In this document: one piece after another, positions 8,179-15,949 of the stretch
Position numbering within the stretch: the first letter of the stretch is position 1
Layout of the letters: the number at the start of each line of letters is the position of its first letter
From: Magnetococcales bacterium
Lineage (GTDB): Bacteria > Pseudomonadota > Magnetococcia > Magnetococcales > DC0425bin3
Assembly (NCBI GenBank): GCA_015228935.1
Contig: JADGCO010000030.1
Span: 1-44,227 of the forward strand
Direction of reading: 5' to 3'
DNA: 44,227 nucleotides
The notes under the pieces: model-generated
Seen by the model: only the letters and a program-made list of their open reading frames with translations
Database searches by the model: none
What the model was told of the DNA's origin: nothing
Made by a program: the position numbers and the translations under genes

Positions 8179-9588
8179 TCACTCCTTTTGACCAACCCCG
8201 GTCAATGTTTCCTGGAGCCGCTTGTGAATACCATCAAAACCACCATTGCTCATGATGACCACATGATCGCCACTGCCAACTCTCTCCCCCAAATATTTCA
8301 CTGCCTGCCCGGCGTCGTCAACAACAACCGCAGTCCCGGGTGAAAATTCATTCAAACGACGGGCGACGGCCTCCACATCGAGGAGATTGTCCGCGCTCAA
8401 TCCGCGGGCCGCTGGGCGAGCCAGGATAACATGGTTAGCTGTTTGCAGAGCCCCCGGGAGTTGATCCTGGTGGACACGGGTGCGCATGGTGTTGGAGCGT
8501 GGTTCGAGGATGGCCCAGATGCGGGCCTGGCCCACGGCGGCCCGCAAACCCTGCAACGTCGTGGTGATGGCCGTCGGATGGTGGGCAAAATCATCATAGA
8601 CCGAGACCCCACCGGTTTCATGACGCAATTGCAGACGGCGAGCCACCCCCTCAAAAGACTCCAGACCCCGATGAACCCCCTCTGCGGCCAGACCGTGACT
8701 CAAGGCCATGGCGGCGGCGGCCAAGCCATTCATGACATTGTGCCGACCCAGCAGATTCCAGGTTACCGTAAAAAGGGGTCTTCCCTCAACCAGAACCGTC
8801 CAGACCCGGCCATCGGGTTGTTCCAGACGGGCCGTGAAGGGAAAGTCGCCCTGGATGCCATAACGCACCACCGGACCAAAAGCATGGCGGGTCAGGGATT
8901 CGATTTCCGGATCATCGCCGTTGGCCAGAATGCGCCCCGCAGGCGGCACGATGCGCAACAGCAGGCGGAATTGCCGCCGAATCGCTTCCAGGTCCGGATA
9001 AATGTCGGCATGGTCGAATTCCAGATTGTGCAGAAGCAGGGTCTTGGGATGATAATGCAAAAATTTGGGGCGTTTGTCGCAAAAGGCAGTGTCGTATTCG
9101 TCCCCTTCCACGACCACCCAGGCTTGCCGGGGAAAGCGGGCACCGACGCCAAAATTCAACGGAATGCCCCCGATCAAAAAGCCGGGTTGCAGGCCGTTAC
9201 ACTCCCACAACCAAGCCGTCAGGCTGGCGGTGGTGGTCTTGCCGTGGGTGCCGGTCACCACGATGGGATGGCGTCCCTCCAGGACATGATCAAAGAGCCA
9301 TTCGGCACCGGAACGAAATGAGATACCCCGATCCAGGGTGGCTTCCAGTTCCGGATTGCCCCGGGAAATGGCATTGCCGACCAGGACCAGGTCCGGGGCC
9401 GGGTGAAGATTTTCTGCCCGGTAACCATCGGCGACGGGAATCCCCCGTTCGGCCAGAAAATCGCTCATGGGCGGGTAGACCGCCGCATCGGAGCCGGTGA
9501 CGCGCCAACCGCTCTCCTGGGCGTGCGCAGCCAGGCCGGCCATGGCCGTGCCGCAGATGCCGATGATATGCAAATGTTTCATGCCCAT
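8179..9588 (-). CDS. mpl: UDP-N-acetylmuramate:tripeptide ligase Mpl
   Basis: A 469-residue Mur-ligase family enzyme that reattaches the recycled tripeptide L-Ala-gamma-D-Glu-meso-DAP to UDP-MurNAc. The N-terminal IIGICGTAMAGLAAHA nucleotide motif, ATP loop VVTGTHGKTTTASLTAW, LEFDHADIYPD and C-terminal VYDDFAHHPTAI are all diagnostic of MurC/Mpl; GICGTAMAG with the full length points to Mpl rather than MurC. Two ATGs are possible (9588 and 9582). A GAAGG box 6 nt before the first supports 9588. The start region has been tandemly duplicated upstream (see 9569-9712). meso-DAP recycling agrees with the DNPR-type murE in this window. Confidence 0.95.
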   Translation of the reverse strand: MGMKHLHIIGICGTAMAGLAAHAQESGWRVTGSDAAVYPPMSDFLAERGIPVADGYRAENLHPAPDLVLVGNAISRGNPELEATLDRGISFRSGAEWLFDHVLEGRHPIVVTGTHGKTTTASLTAWLWECNGLQPGFLIGGIPLNFGVGARFPRQAWVVVEGDEYDTAFCDKRPKFLHYHPKTLLLHNLEFDHADIYPDLEAIRRQFRLLLRIVPPAGRILANGDDPEIESLTRHAFGPVVRYGIQGDFPFTARLEQPDGRVWTVLVEGRPLFTVTWNLLGRHNVMNGLAAAAMALSHGLAAEGVHRGLESFEGVARRLQLRHETGGVSVYDDFAHHPTAITTTLQGLRAAVGQARIWAILEPRSNTMRTRVHQDQLPGALQTANHVILARPAARGLSADNLLDVEAVARRLNEFSPGTAVVVDDAGQAVKYLGERVGSGDHVVIMSNGGFDGIHKRLQETLTGVGQKE

Positions 9589-9712
9589 GCAAAACCTTCA
9601 TCAAAACCGTTATTTATGGAACAAGCCGCCCGCAACCCCCTGCAAATGTTTCATGCCCACGCAAAACCTTCGTAAAAACTGTCACTTATGAAACAAGCCG
9701 CCCGCACCCCCC
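9569..9712. repeat. 72-bp imperfect tandem duplication of the mpl start region, creating a 14-codon upstream ORF
   Basis: Positions 9569-9640 and 9641-9712 are two head-to-tail copies, both beginning TGCAAATGTTTCATGCCCA. Copy one contains the real mpl ribosome binding site and start. Copy two repeats the GAAGG box and ATG (9654), which now open a short minus-strand frame (MKHLQGVAGGLFHK, stop at 9610-9612) ending 22 nt before the mpl ATG. Whether the mini-ORF is translated is unknown; it could affect mpl translation by reinitiation. Confidence 0.85.
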
Positions 9713-9863
9713 CCGGCAGTTGCCACCATACTGTACCAGGGCGTTGGATATTGTGCGCCACAGCAGCCGAACCAACGTCACGTTTGAATCCACGGATGCA
9801 CGGCAGAGCTGCGGCGGCGTCCCGCTCAGACCGTGCCTGACCGAAACATTCCTTGCCGATCCT

Positions 9864-10133
9864 TCAATCCGGGGGGCGGCTGAACCTGATTTTCATGATC
9901 AACATGGCCGCTGACAGCAACAGAATGACGCCGTTGGTACCGATGATGGGGATGGACCTGACCTGGAAGCCATACCACAACCACAGCCCCGTACCGAGAC
10001 AGTTGATCAGGAACATGCCCAGGGAAATGTCCTGGACCGAGCGGCTACGCCAGGTATGGACCACCTGCGGCAGAAAGGCGCTGCACGACAACACGCCGGC
10101 GACGTACCCCACCATCTCCAGTCCGGAAACCAC
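9864..10133 (-). CDS. SemiSWEET-type PQ-loop sugar transporter
   Basis: An 89-residue integral membrane protein with three predicted helices, the size and layout of bacterial SemiSWEETs, which work as dimers moving sugars down a gradient. The PQ-loop signature is in helix one: SAFLPQVVHTWRSRSVQDIS. Helices two and three are LGMFLINCLGTGLWLWYGF and IIGTNGVILLLSAAMLIMKI. It begins 7 nt after the hisA stop, so it is probably the last gene of the his transcript. Its link with histidine synthesis is not obvious; the position may be accidental. Confidence 0.9.
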   Translation of the reverse strand: MVSGLEMVGYVAGVLSCSAFLPQVVHTWRSRSVQDISLGMFLINCLGTGLWLWYGFQVRSIPIIGTNGVILLLSAAMLIMKIRFSRPPD

Positions 10134-10140
10134 CCGGCTG

Positions 10141-10881
10141 TCATCCTTTGGTCAGGGCGACGGCATCGGCCAGATCGAGACCTCCATCATAGATGGCCTT
10201 GCCGGTGATGACGCCGGCGATTTTGCCACCGTTGGGGAAGGGGCCTGCATTGGCCATGACCTCACGAATATCCTGGAGGGAGGAGATGCCCCCCGACAGA
10301 ATCACGGGCACGGAGACGTGACTGGCCAGGGAACGGGTTGCCGGAATATTGGGACCTTTGAGGACGCCATCGCGGCTGATGTCCGTGAAGATGATTTCCG
10401 TGGCACCGGCATCTTCGAGACGATGGGCCAGATCCTGGGCGGAAATATCGGTGGTTTCCGACCACCCTTCCACGGCCACGCGCCCGGCGCGGGCATCGAT
10501 GCCGACGGAGATGCGTCCCGGAAAAGTCCGGCACGCCTCGCGGACAAAATCTGGATTGCGACAAGCCACCGAGCCGAGTATGGCGATGGAAACCCCCATG
10601 GCAAAACACTCTTCGATGGTTTGCATGCTCCGCAGCCCTCCTCCCAGTTGCACCGGGATGGTGACGGCGTTCAGGATGGCGCGGATGGCCTCCATGTTGA
10701 CCGGGCGACCGGCAAAGGCTCCATTCAGATCGACGACGTGCAGTCGTTCTGCGCCGGCTTCCTGCCAACGGGCGGCGGTGCCGCCTGGATCATTTGAATA
10801 CACGGTGTCGAGGTCCATGGCCCCCTGATAGAGGCGCACACAGAGTCCGTCCTTGATGTCGATTGCGGGAATGACGATCAT
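10141..10881 (-). CDS. hisA: HisA, ProFAR isomerase of histidine synthesis
   Basis: A 246-residue (beta/alpha)8 barrel enzyme that isomerises ProFAR to PRFAR, the fourth step of histidine synthesis. It starts MIVIPAIDIKDGLCVRLYQG with the catalytic Asp (PAIDIKDG), has HVVDLNGAFAGRPVN, the half-barrel phosphate motif VQLGGGLRS, the second catalytic Asp region FTDISRDG, and ILSGGISSLQDI near the C-terminus. Length is normal. It starts 1 nt after the hisH stop, in an operon hisB-hisH-hisA. HisF, which works with HisH, is not in the window. Confidence 0.97.
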   Translation of the reverse strand: MIVIPAIDIKDGLCVRLYQGAMDLDTVYSNDPGGTAARWQEAGAERLHVVDLNGAFAGRPVNMEAIRAILNAVTIPVQLGGGLRSMQTIEECFAMGVSIAILGSVACRNPDFVREACRTFPGRISVGIDARAGRVAVEGWSETTDISAQDLAHRLEDAGATEIIFTDISRDGVLKGPNIPATRSLASHVSVPVILSGGISSLQDIREVMANAGPFPNGGKIAGVITGKAIYDGGLDLADAVALTKG

Positions 10882-10882
10882 G

Positions 10883-11518
10883 TTATATTGACCACTTTAG
10901 AAAGTTGTGAAGAAGCCGCAGGCCATGTTTTTGGCTTTTTTCCGGATGAAACTGGGTAGCGAAGAGGTTCTCCCTGGCTGCTGCGGCGGTAAAAGTGATG
11001 CCGTGGACGCTTGATCCGGCAACATCCGACGGGTATGTGGTCTGACCGTGGAAGGAGTGGACGAAATAAAAATGGCTGGCGTCCGGAATGCCATTCCACA
11101 GGGGATGATCTTTTTCCTGGCGAACTTTGTTCCAACCCATATGGGGTACCTTGAGGCAACGATCCGGGTCAGTGGGATCCGGCATCTCCCGGGAAAAGGG
11201 GATCACGGTACCCGGAAGCAGATTCAGACCCGGATGATACCCGAATTCTTCGCCAGCCGCAAAAAGCAGTTGCATGCCGACGCAAATTCCCAGAAAGGGC
11301 TTGCCTGCCCGGATGTGGTTCAGGACCGGTTCGGTGAGGCCTCGGGCATCGAGGTTTGCCCGGCAATCCCCGAAGGCACCCACACCGGGCAACAACAGGT
11401 GCCCGGCCTGAGGAATATCGGCTGGATTGGCCGTGACCCTGACCTGGCCACCGACGCTTTCCAGGGCCTTGGCCACGGATCTGAGATTGCCGGAACCATA
11501 ATCCACGACAACAATCAT
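10883..11518 (-). CDS. hisH: HisH, glutamine amidotransferase subunit of IGP synthase
   Basis: A 211-residue class I amidotransferase that supplies ammonia from glutamine to HisF, making imidazole glycerol phosphate and AICAR. The N-terminus [15 protein letters not shown] is diagnostic. The nucleophile C79 sits in [12 protein letters not shown], and the catalytic His-Glu pair is in [13 protein letters not shown] near the end. The start overlaps the hisB stop by 4 nt (ATGA), a translational-coupling arrangement. Cytoplasmic, complete and with no unusual residues. Confidence 0.97.
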   Translation of the reverse strand: MIVVVDYGSGNLRSVAKALESVGGQVRVTANPADIPQAGHLLLPGVGAFGDCRANLDARGLTEPVLNHIRAGKPFLGICVGMQLLFAAGEEFGYHPGLNLLPGTVIPFSREMPDPTDPDRCLKVPHMGWNKVRQEKDHPLWNGIPDASHFYFVHSFHGQTTYPSDVAGSSVHGITFTAAAARENLFATQFHPEKSQKHGLRLLHNFLKWSI

Positions 11519-12111
11519 GGGTTCAATGTCCCCTTGGTACTCGGAACCCGGTCTCCCTGGGCTGGATCCGGGGCACAGGCCTCGCGCAATGCCCGCCCCA
11601 GGGCCTTGAAGCAGGATTCAATGATATGATGATCATTTTGGCCATAGAGGCTGGTCACATGCAAGGTCATGCCGACATTATTGGCAAAAGCCATGAACCA
11701 TTCCCGGAACAGTTCGGTTTCCACATCACCCAGACGCGCATGGGAGAAGGTCACTTCCCATACCAGGGTGGGACGGTTGGAGAGATCCACGACCACCCGT
11801 GACAGGGCCTCATCCAGGGGAACATAGGCATGACCGAAGCGGTTGATGCCACGTCGTTCCCCCAGCGCCTTGCGAAAAGCCTGACCCAACACAATACCGA
11901 CATCTTCGGCGGTATGGTGACCATCCACATGGAGATCCCCCTTGGCCCTGATCGTCAGATCGAAGAGTCCATGCCGACCGATTTGATCCAGCATGTGGTC
12001 CAAAAATCCCAACCCGGTGTGAATGTCGGTGAGACCACGGCCATCCAGATTGACCTGTACCTGGACCTCGGTTTCACGGGTCTGGCGTTCCACGGTGGCT
12101 GTGCGGTTCAT
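11515..12111 (-). CDS. hisB: HisB, imidazoleglycerol-phosphate dehydratase
   Basis: A 198-residue monofunctional dehydratase, the sixth step of histidine synthesis. [20 protein letters not shown] is the usual N-terminus, so I chose the ATG at 12111; an in-frame extension to 12279 has no family similarity. Metal-binding motifs are present: [25 protein letters not shown] and [19 protein letters not shown]. It lacks the phosphatase domain found in enterobacterial HisB. First gene of hisBHA; about 340 bp of non-coding DNA with repeats and a palindrome lies upstream. Confidence 0.96.
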   Translation of the reverse strand: MNRTATVERQTRETEVQVQVNLDGRGLTDIHTGLGFLDHMLDQIGRHGLFDLTIRAKGDLHVDGHHTAEDVGIVLGQAFRKALGERRGINRFGHAYVPLDEALSRVVVDLSNRPTLVWEVTFSHARLGDVETELFREWFMAFANNVGMTLHVTSLYGQNDHHIIESCFKALGRALREACAPDPAQGDRVPSTKGTLNP

Positions 12112-12284
12112 GTCATGTCTGCCCCACGCAAAGGTTTCCTTTGTTTGTTTGCGATTTTGACCTGGATGTTGGATTCGGGGATAGGGAAAAAAATTCCCCG
12201 TGGCCATTTGTTCCGCCCGATTGCCAAACCGGATGTTGACGAAACACTTTGTCCCACACGTCAATTGACCCGGACCCATTACGG

Positions 12285-12335
12285 GACAAAATGTCTCATT
12301 ATTCCTGGCAAAAGTGTCTCACGAGACAAAATGTC
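12285..12335. repeat. Repeated GACAAAATGTC elements upstream of hisB, possible IS end remnant
   Basis: The near-palindrome GACAAAATGTC occurs at 12285-12295 and again at 12325-12335, 40 bp apart, flanked in mirrored fashion (GG...TC and GA...CC). Between them lies the hairpin GTCTC-AC-GAGAC (about 12316-12327). Similar 'GAGACAAAATGTCCC' repeats occur near the ends of some IS21-type elements as I recall, so this may be the scar of a lost insertion; a regulator binding site is the alternative. No transposase is present. Confidence 0.4.
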
Positions 12336-12382
12336 CCAGCATTTGAGACGCTCATCCGTTCTGGTGCCAGAATCACGACATG

Positions 12383-12404
12383 CGCTGCCAGAATTCTGGC
12401 AGCG
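12383..12404. promoter_or_regulatory. 22-bp perfect palindrome between hisB and the 90-residue gene
   Basis: The left half CGCTGCCAGAA is followed directly by its exact reverse complement, and partial symmetry (ACAT...ATGT) continues outside. A further half-site-like TGCCAGAAT lies at 12365-12373. It could be a repressor operator for hisBHA, or a 9-bp stem with an AATT loop ending the upstream small gene. No T-run follows on the minus strand, so an intrinsic terminator is less likely. Confidence 0.55.
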
Positions 12405-12455
12405 ATGTGCGGGGCATGGATATAATAATCTAAAAATAAATCAAACAGATGGATG

Positions 12456-12728
12456 CTATTCGCTCCGGGTCGCGGCACTTTTTTCGGGCAGCGACTTTTG
12501 CTGTTCCATGGTGGCCACCAATTGATTGGCAAACTCCAGGGACACGTCGTGATCAATCCAGAATTGCAGGGCTGCAATGGAACTTTCTGTTGGATTTTCA
12601 TGGATATCCCGAAACTGATCCACCACCCAGTTTTCGGCATTCAGGCGATAGGAATCGATCATGTCACGGATCAAACCGTGCAGGATGCGGAAATTTTGAT
12701 CACAGACCGTTATGCCGCGTCGCTTCAT
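12456..12728 (-). CDS. Unknown 90-residue protein
   Basis: No family recognised. The ATG at 12728 is preceded by AAGGTG with 7 nt spacing, a good ribosome binding site, which is the main reason for calling it. The protein is soluble and mostly helical in appearance (MKRRGITVCDQNFRILHGL at the start, a charged KSLPEKSAATRSE tail). It contains a single Cys and no metal motif. It sits upstream of the his operon on the same strand, separated by the palindrome and repeats, and downstream of a 250-bp region in which I see no gene. Competing frames in the region lack ribosome binding sites. Confidence 0.6.
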   Translation of the reverse strand: MKRRGITVCDQNFRILHGLIRDMIDSYRLNAENWVVDQFRDIHENPTESSIAALQFWIDHDVSLEFANQLVATMEQQKSLPEKSAATRSE

Positions 12729-12940
12729 GGCTGGTCACCTTGATAATCATAAATAAAAACATTTTGATAGATCAGACAGGCCGCATTTTTTCCCAGGCGC
12801 GGAAATCCTGCCGGGTGCCTGTCTCCAATAAATGGCCCACCTATTGCATAATATATTTTCAAATATAACTTTCACCGCCAAGTCCTTCCGTTCGTCTGGT
12901 CAGCCGGGGGAGGCACAAGTAGGACAATCTTGAGATCAAG

Positions 12941-12959
12941 CCGATTGATTCCCAATCGG
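12941..12959 (+). promoter_or_regulatory. Small hairpin just before the ribosome binding site of the 47-residue gene
   Basis: CCGATTG (12941-12947) pairs with CAATCGG (12953-12959) around a 5-nt loop. The AGGAG Shine-Dalgarno follows only 10 nt later (12969-12973). It could influence translation or mRNA stability; no more can be said. Confidence 0.4.
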
Positions 12960-12980
12960 ATCTACAATAGGAGTGAAGCC

Positions 12981-13124
12981 ATGGACACACTGAACGTCAG
13001 CAAACCAAATCTGGGTGAAAAAATTTTGGAAAACGTTGGCCTGATTACCGTTATGGGATTGGTGTTTGCGGCGGTGCCCTTGCTGACGGCCTGGTCGGTC
13101 AACGGACTGATCCAGATTTTCTGA
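12981..13124 (+). CDS. Unknown 47-residue single-pass membrane protein
   Basis: A very small gene with a strong ribosome binding site (AGGAG, 7 nt spacing) before the ATG at 12981. The peptide has a polar N-terminus (MDTLNVSKPNLGEKILENV), one hydrophobic segment (GLITVMGLVFAAVPLLTAW) and a short tail SVNGLIQIF. It may be a small accessory subunit of a membrane complex, but no partner is adjacent and I do not recognise a family. A 14-bp inverted repeat just downstream (13162-13199) looks like its terminator. The in-frame start at 12930 would add a charged leader through the hairpin and is less likely. Confidence 0.65.
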   Translation: MDTLNVSKPNLGEKILENVGLITVMGLVFAAVPLLTAWSVNGLIQIF

Positions 13125-13161
13125 GTCGCCCATCTGCCACCAGGCAAGCTTTTCCAAACTT

Positions 13162-13199
13162 CATTCTCCGCATACGATACAGATTGTATGCGGAGAATG
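13162..13199. terminator. 14-bp perfect inverted repeat between convergent genes
   Basis: CATTCTCCGCATAC (13162-13175) and its exact complement (13186-13199) enclose a 10-nt loop. It lies between the convergent 47-residue gene and the EAL gene, the place for a bidirectional terminator. There is no clear T-run on either side, so this is a structural call. Confidence 0.55.
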
Positions 13200-13283
13200 C
13201 GTTTCAGGGGTTCCATTTTGGTACTCATTCGATCTTTTCCTGTTGGGATTGCAAGTGAATCTTGATATGCCTTATTTCAAGGT

Positions 13284-14507
13284 TCAGTCATTATATTCGT
13301 GGCGGGGTTTTAATGAATTCCGATGCACTTCGTTTTCCAGGTCCTGAAGAAGGCGGATCATTTCTCCTGACAGGGCATTCAAACGCTCCAAAAGACCAAA
13401 CAGGCTTTCATCGAATCTGTCAATAATAACTTTTCTGAGCAGTTCATTACCGATCCTGTGCAGATTTTTATGGTATCCCTCAAGCTCCTTGTACGATTTA
13501 TATTCCGAATAATCCATTCCATCACTATAATACCATCTGCCAAGATTGCACTCGGTGTGATCCCCGAGCATTTCCTTGAACTCCTGTTCATTTTCGATAT
13601 CATCCAAAAATTCATTGTTTCTCACATGGTAGAACAGCTCCATCATATCCTTGCGCCATTGGATGTGATCCATCTGCGCCTGGTACACCAGGCCGATGGG
13701 CTTGCCTTCCCACCTTTTTCCGGATTTCACCAGGTCGATAAAACCGTTGAGGGGCAAAGGCCTGGACATGAAAAAGCCCTGACCCTGGTGGCATCCGCTA
13801 TACAACAATTTTTTGTAGGTGCATTCGTCTTCAATGCCTTCGGCAACGATCCGCATACCCAGTCTTTGGGCCATTCTTATGTTTGAATTGACAATTTTGT
13901 TACCCTTGCTTGCAGTCACCCGGTTTCCTGTACAAATATGATTGACCAGGCTTTTATCCAACTTGATCGATGAAAACGGGAACGTGGAAAGAACTTCCAG
14001 GGAAGAATAACCTGTACCAAAATCATCCAGAGACAATTGAATTCCCAGCCCGTGCAAATCGTGCATCATGTGAATGGACTGTTGCGTCATATCAACCAAG
14101 GTTGTTTCTGTCAATTCAAATATAACCTTATTCTTTTCAAGCATACCTGCCCCGAAAATATCTGCCACCTGCCGGTAAAAACCGGCCACTTTCAAATCGT
14201 GACTGGAGACGTTGAAGGAGTAACTCAAGTCGCCGCATTGAGTATTGGCCTCGACGATGTCTGCAACAAACCTTGGCAACATTTTTTCTGTTATTACAGT
14301 AATATAGCCTGTACTCTCCGCCAGGGGGATAAAATCGTTCGGCTGGATGAACCCGGACTCTTTCCTCCATCGGATCAGGGCCTCGGCACCAATGACCCTC
14401 CCGGTCATGAAAGAAATTTTCGGCTGGTAGTAAAATATGAATTCGTCATTATCCAGACCATTTTTTATGTCATGCAACATGAAACGGTTGTCATCTTGAT
14501 GGGACAT
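13284..14507 (-). CDS. EAL-domain c-di-GMP phosphodiesterase with C-terminal CZB zinc-sensing domain
   Basis: A 407-residue cytoplasmic protein. Residues about 12-260 form an EAL domain with its catalytic set intact: E42-A-L, N99 (FNVSSHD), E131 (ELTET), D161-D162 (DDFGTGYSS), K182 (IKLDKS), E224 (AEGIE) and Q243 (GQGFF). It should hydrolyse c-di-GMP to pGpG. Residues about 275-390 match the chemoreceptor zinc-binding (CZB) pattern: H281, C320 in ECNLGRWYY, and H346/H350 in YHKNLH. In E. coli DgcZ a CZB domain lets zinc repress a diguanylate cyclase; here the same sensor would act on the opposite enzyme. I chose the ATG at 14507 because GGAG lies 8 nt upstream and the longer frame runs through a hairpin. 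No membrane segment. Confidence 0.9.
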   Translation of the reverse strand: MSHQDDNRFMLHDIKNGLDNDEFIFYYQPKISFMTGRVIGAEALIRWRKESGFIQPNDFIPLAESTGYITVITEKMLPRFVADIVEANTQCGDLSYSFNVSSHDLKVAGFYRQVADIFGAGMLEKNKVIFELTETTLVDMTQQSIHMMHDLHGLGIQLSLDDFGTGYSSLEVLSTFPFSSIKLDKSLVNHICTGNRVTASKGNKIVNSNIRMAQRLGMRIVAEGIEDECTYKKLLYSGCHQGQGFFMSRPLPLNGFIDLVKSGKRWEGKPIGLVYQAQMDHIQWRKDMMELFYHVRNNEFLDDIENEQEFKEMLGDHTECNLGRWYYSDGMDYSEYKSYKELEGYHKNLHRIGNELLRKVIIDRFDESLFGLLERLNALSGEMIRLLQDLENEVHRNSLKPRHEYND

Positions 14508-14570
14508 CGCTCTGCTCCACGTCTGTATTCCAGACAGCGTCTGCATCGTTTTCAACGTTCCAGAGAACAT

Positions 14571-14594
14571 GAGGAAGGGCCGAGGCCCTTCCTC
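14571..14594. terminator. Perfect 11-bp inverted repeat between the ankyrin and EAL genes
   Basis: GAGGAAGGGCC and its complement are separated by 2 nt, giving a very stable GC-rich hairpin. It lies after the ankyrin gene stop (14656) and before the EAL gene start (14507), both on the minus strand. It is either the ankyrin gene terminator (no strong T-run follows) or a 5' leader structure of the EAL message. Confidence 0.5.
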
Positions 14595-14655
14595 CCGGAC
14601 ATGCATTCTGGATTATGACTCAGAAATTTTCCGGTACTTCTGAAGTCTGGGCGTG

Positions 14656-15795
14656 TCAGTAACAGGTACCGCCAGCCTCCTGCAAGATCATTTCCACCTC
14701 ATCACGATGATTTTCCAGCGCCATCAGACGCGCCGTCACACCTTTATTGTTTTTTTCGTTCACGCGCGCCCCTTTGGACAATAAAAATTTGACAATATCG
14801 ATATGACCACCGATTGAGGCAAACATCAAAGCATTCAAACCGTCTTCATTTTTGACATGAATATCCGAACCATGTTCCACCAACAGCTTGACAATTTCCG
14901 TATGACCCTTATCGGCTGCGATCAACAGGGCCGTACATCCGCATTGATGATTGCGTTCGGTACTGGCCTTTTTTTCGATCAACAGACGCACGGCGGCAAC
15001 ATCCCCATACTGGGCGGCCACCATGAGGGGGGTATTGCCTTCCTTGTCCTGGGCATCGATTTCAGCCCCGGCGGCAAACAAGGTTGGCAAGAGATGCGCG
15101 TTGCCATACTGGATGGCCAGGTGCAGTGCCGTGCGCTGCTTCTGGTTGACGGCCTTGAGGCTGGCCCCCTTGGCAAGCAACATGTCCAGAATTTTCTGGC
15201 GCGTCGCCTGCTCGGCGGGATCCTTCAGACGCACAGCAACCAGCTTCAGAAGTGGCGTCCATTGACCCTTGGTTTGAAAGTTGACATTCGCACCATGCTG
15301 GATCAGGGTTTCAACCAGTTTGGGATGCATCCACTCGGCGGCAAGAAACAGGGCGGTACATCCTGCACGCTGGTGTTCGGCATTGACATTGGCCCCTTTT
15401 TTCAGCAGCAGGTCGACGATCTCTTCATTCCCTTCCTGGGCAGCCATCATCAACAGCGACATGCCGACCGGATTGTACAAATTGGGATCCGCTCCCTGGT
15501 TCAGGGCATCGCGAACGACTGACCACTCTCCCTTGTTGGCCGCATCCCAGATCTGGGCATTCGAGATTGCGTAAGCCCCCTGGAATACTCCTGGCTTGGA
15601 TGCCCCCGGCTGGGAGGCTTTTGGTCGGGAGGCACCCGGCTGGGCAGCACCCGGCTGGGCAGTACCCGGCTGGGCAGCACCCGGCTGGGCAGCGACTGGC
15701 TGGGCAGCACCCGGCTGAGCCGATGCCTGGGTGGTCGCAACAGCACCCCCCACCAGGACCGACAACATGCAAACCATGGCAACGTTCTTTTTCAT
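14656..15795 (-). CDS. Exported ankyrin-repeat protein with an AQPGA-repeat linker
   Basis: A 379-residue protein. The ATG at 15795 has GGTGG 6 nt upstream and opens a classic signal peptide (MKKNVAMVCMLSVLVGGAVA, cleavage likely near ASA-Q). Residues about 26-69 are a low-complexity linker of five-residue repeats (AQPGA, degenerating to ASRPK and ASQPG) encoded by 15-bp tandem DNA repeats. From about residue 80 follow eight or nine ankyrin repeats, for example TPLMVAAQYGDVAAVRLL and NALMFASIGGHIDIVKFLL. Ankyrin arrays bind proteins, so a periplasmic or surface scaffold or binder is likely. The partner is unknown. A longer reading start at 15945 lacks export features. Confidence 0.88.
   Translation of the reverse strand: MKKNVAMVCMLSVLVGGAVATTQASAQPGAAQPVAAQPGAAQPGTAQPGAAQPGASRPKASQPGASKPGVFQGAYAISNAQIWDAANKGEWSVVRDALNQGADPNLYNPVGMSLLMMAAQEGNEEIVDLLLKKGANVNAEHQRAGCTALFLAAEWMHPKLVETLIQHGANVNFQTKGQWTPLLKLVAVRLKDPAEQATRQKILDMLLAKGASLKAVNQKQRTALHLAIQYGNAHLLPTLFAAGAEIDAQDKEGNTPLMVAAQYGDVAAVRLLIEKKASTERNHQCGCTALLIAADKGHTEIVKLLVEHGSDIHVKNEDGLNALMFASIGGHIDIVKFLLSKGARVNEKNNKGVTARLMALENHRDEVEMILQEAGGTCY
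15589..15720. repeat. 15-bp tandem repeats in the ankyrin gene linker
   Basis: About eight or nine units of the form GCACCCGGCTGGGCA (plus strand) encode the AQPGA-type linker. The central copies are nearly identical and the outer ones are diverged. Because the unit is a multiple of three, changes in copy number would alter linker length without shifting the frame. Confidence 0.85.
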
Positions 15796-15949
15796 GACGG
15801 ACCACCTTTGATTGAATGCCCTTTTCCCGGGCAATAACTGCCAAACTCCTCCCAACCTGACCAGATCTTGCCACCGGTTACCCTGGATGCAAGATTTTTT
15901 TCCAGAACAATATACTATCCCTCGCTTCCTGACGCAGCGAGTCATCTCG

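Noticed and set aside
12760-12860. Minus-strand coding-like stretch reading GHLLETGTRQDFRAWEKM
   Set aside because: It is only 22 codons after an in-frame stop and I cannot tie it to a family; it may be another gene remnant but the evidence is too thin.
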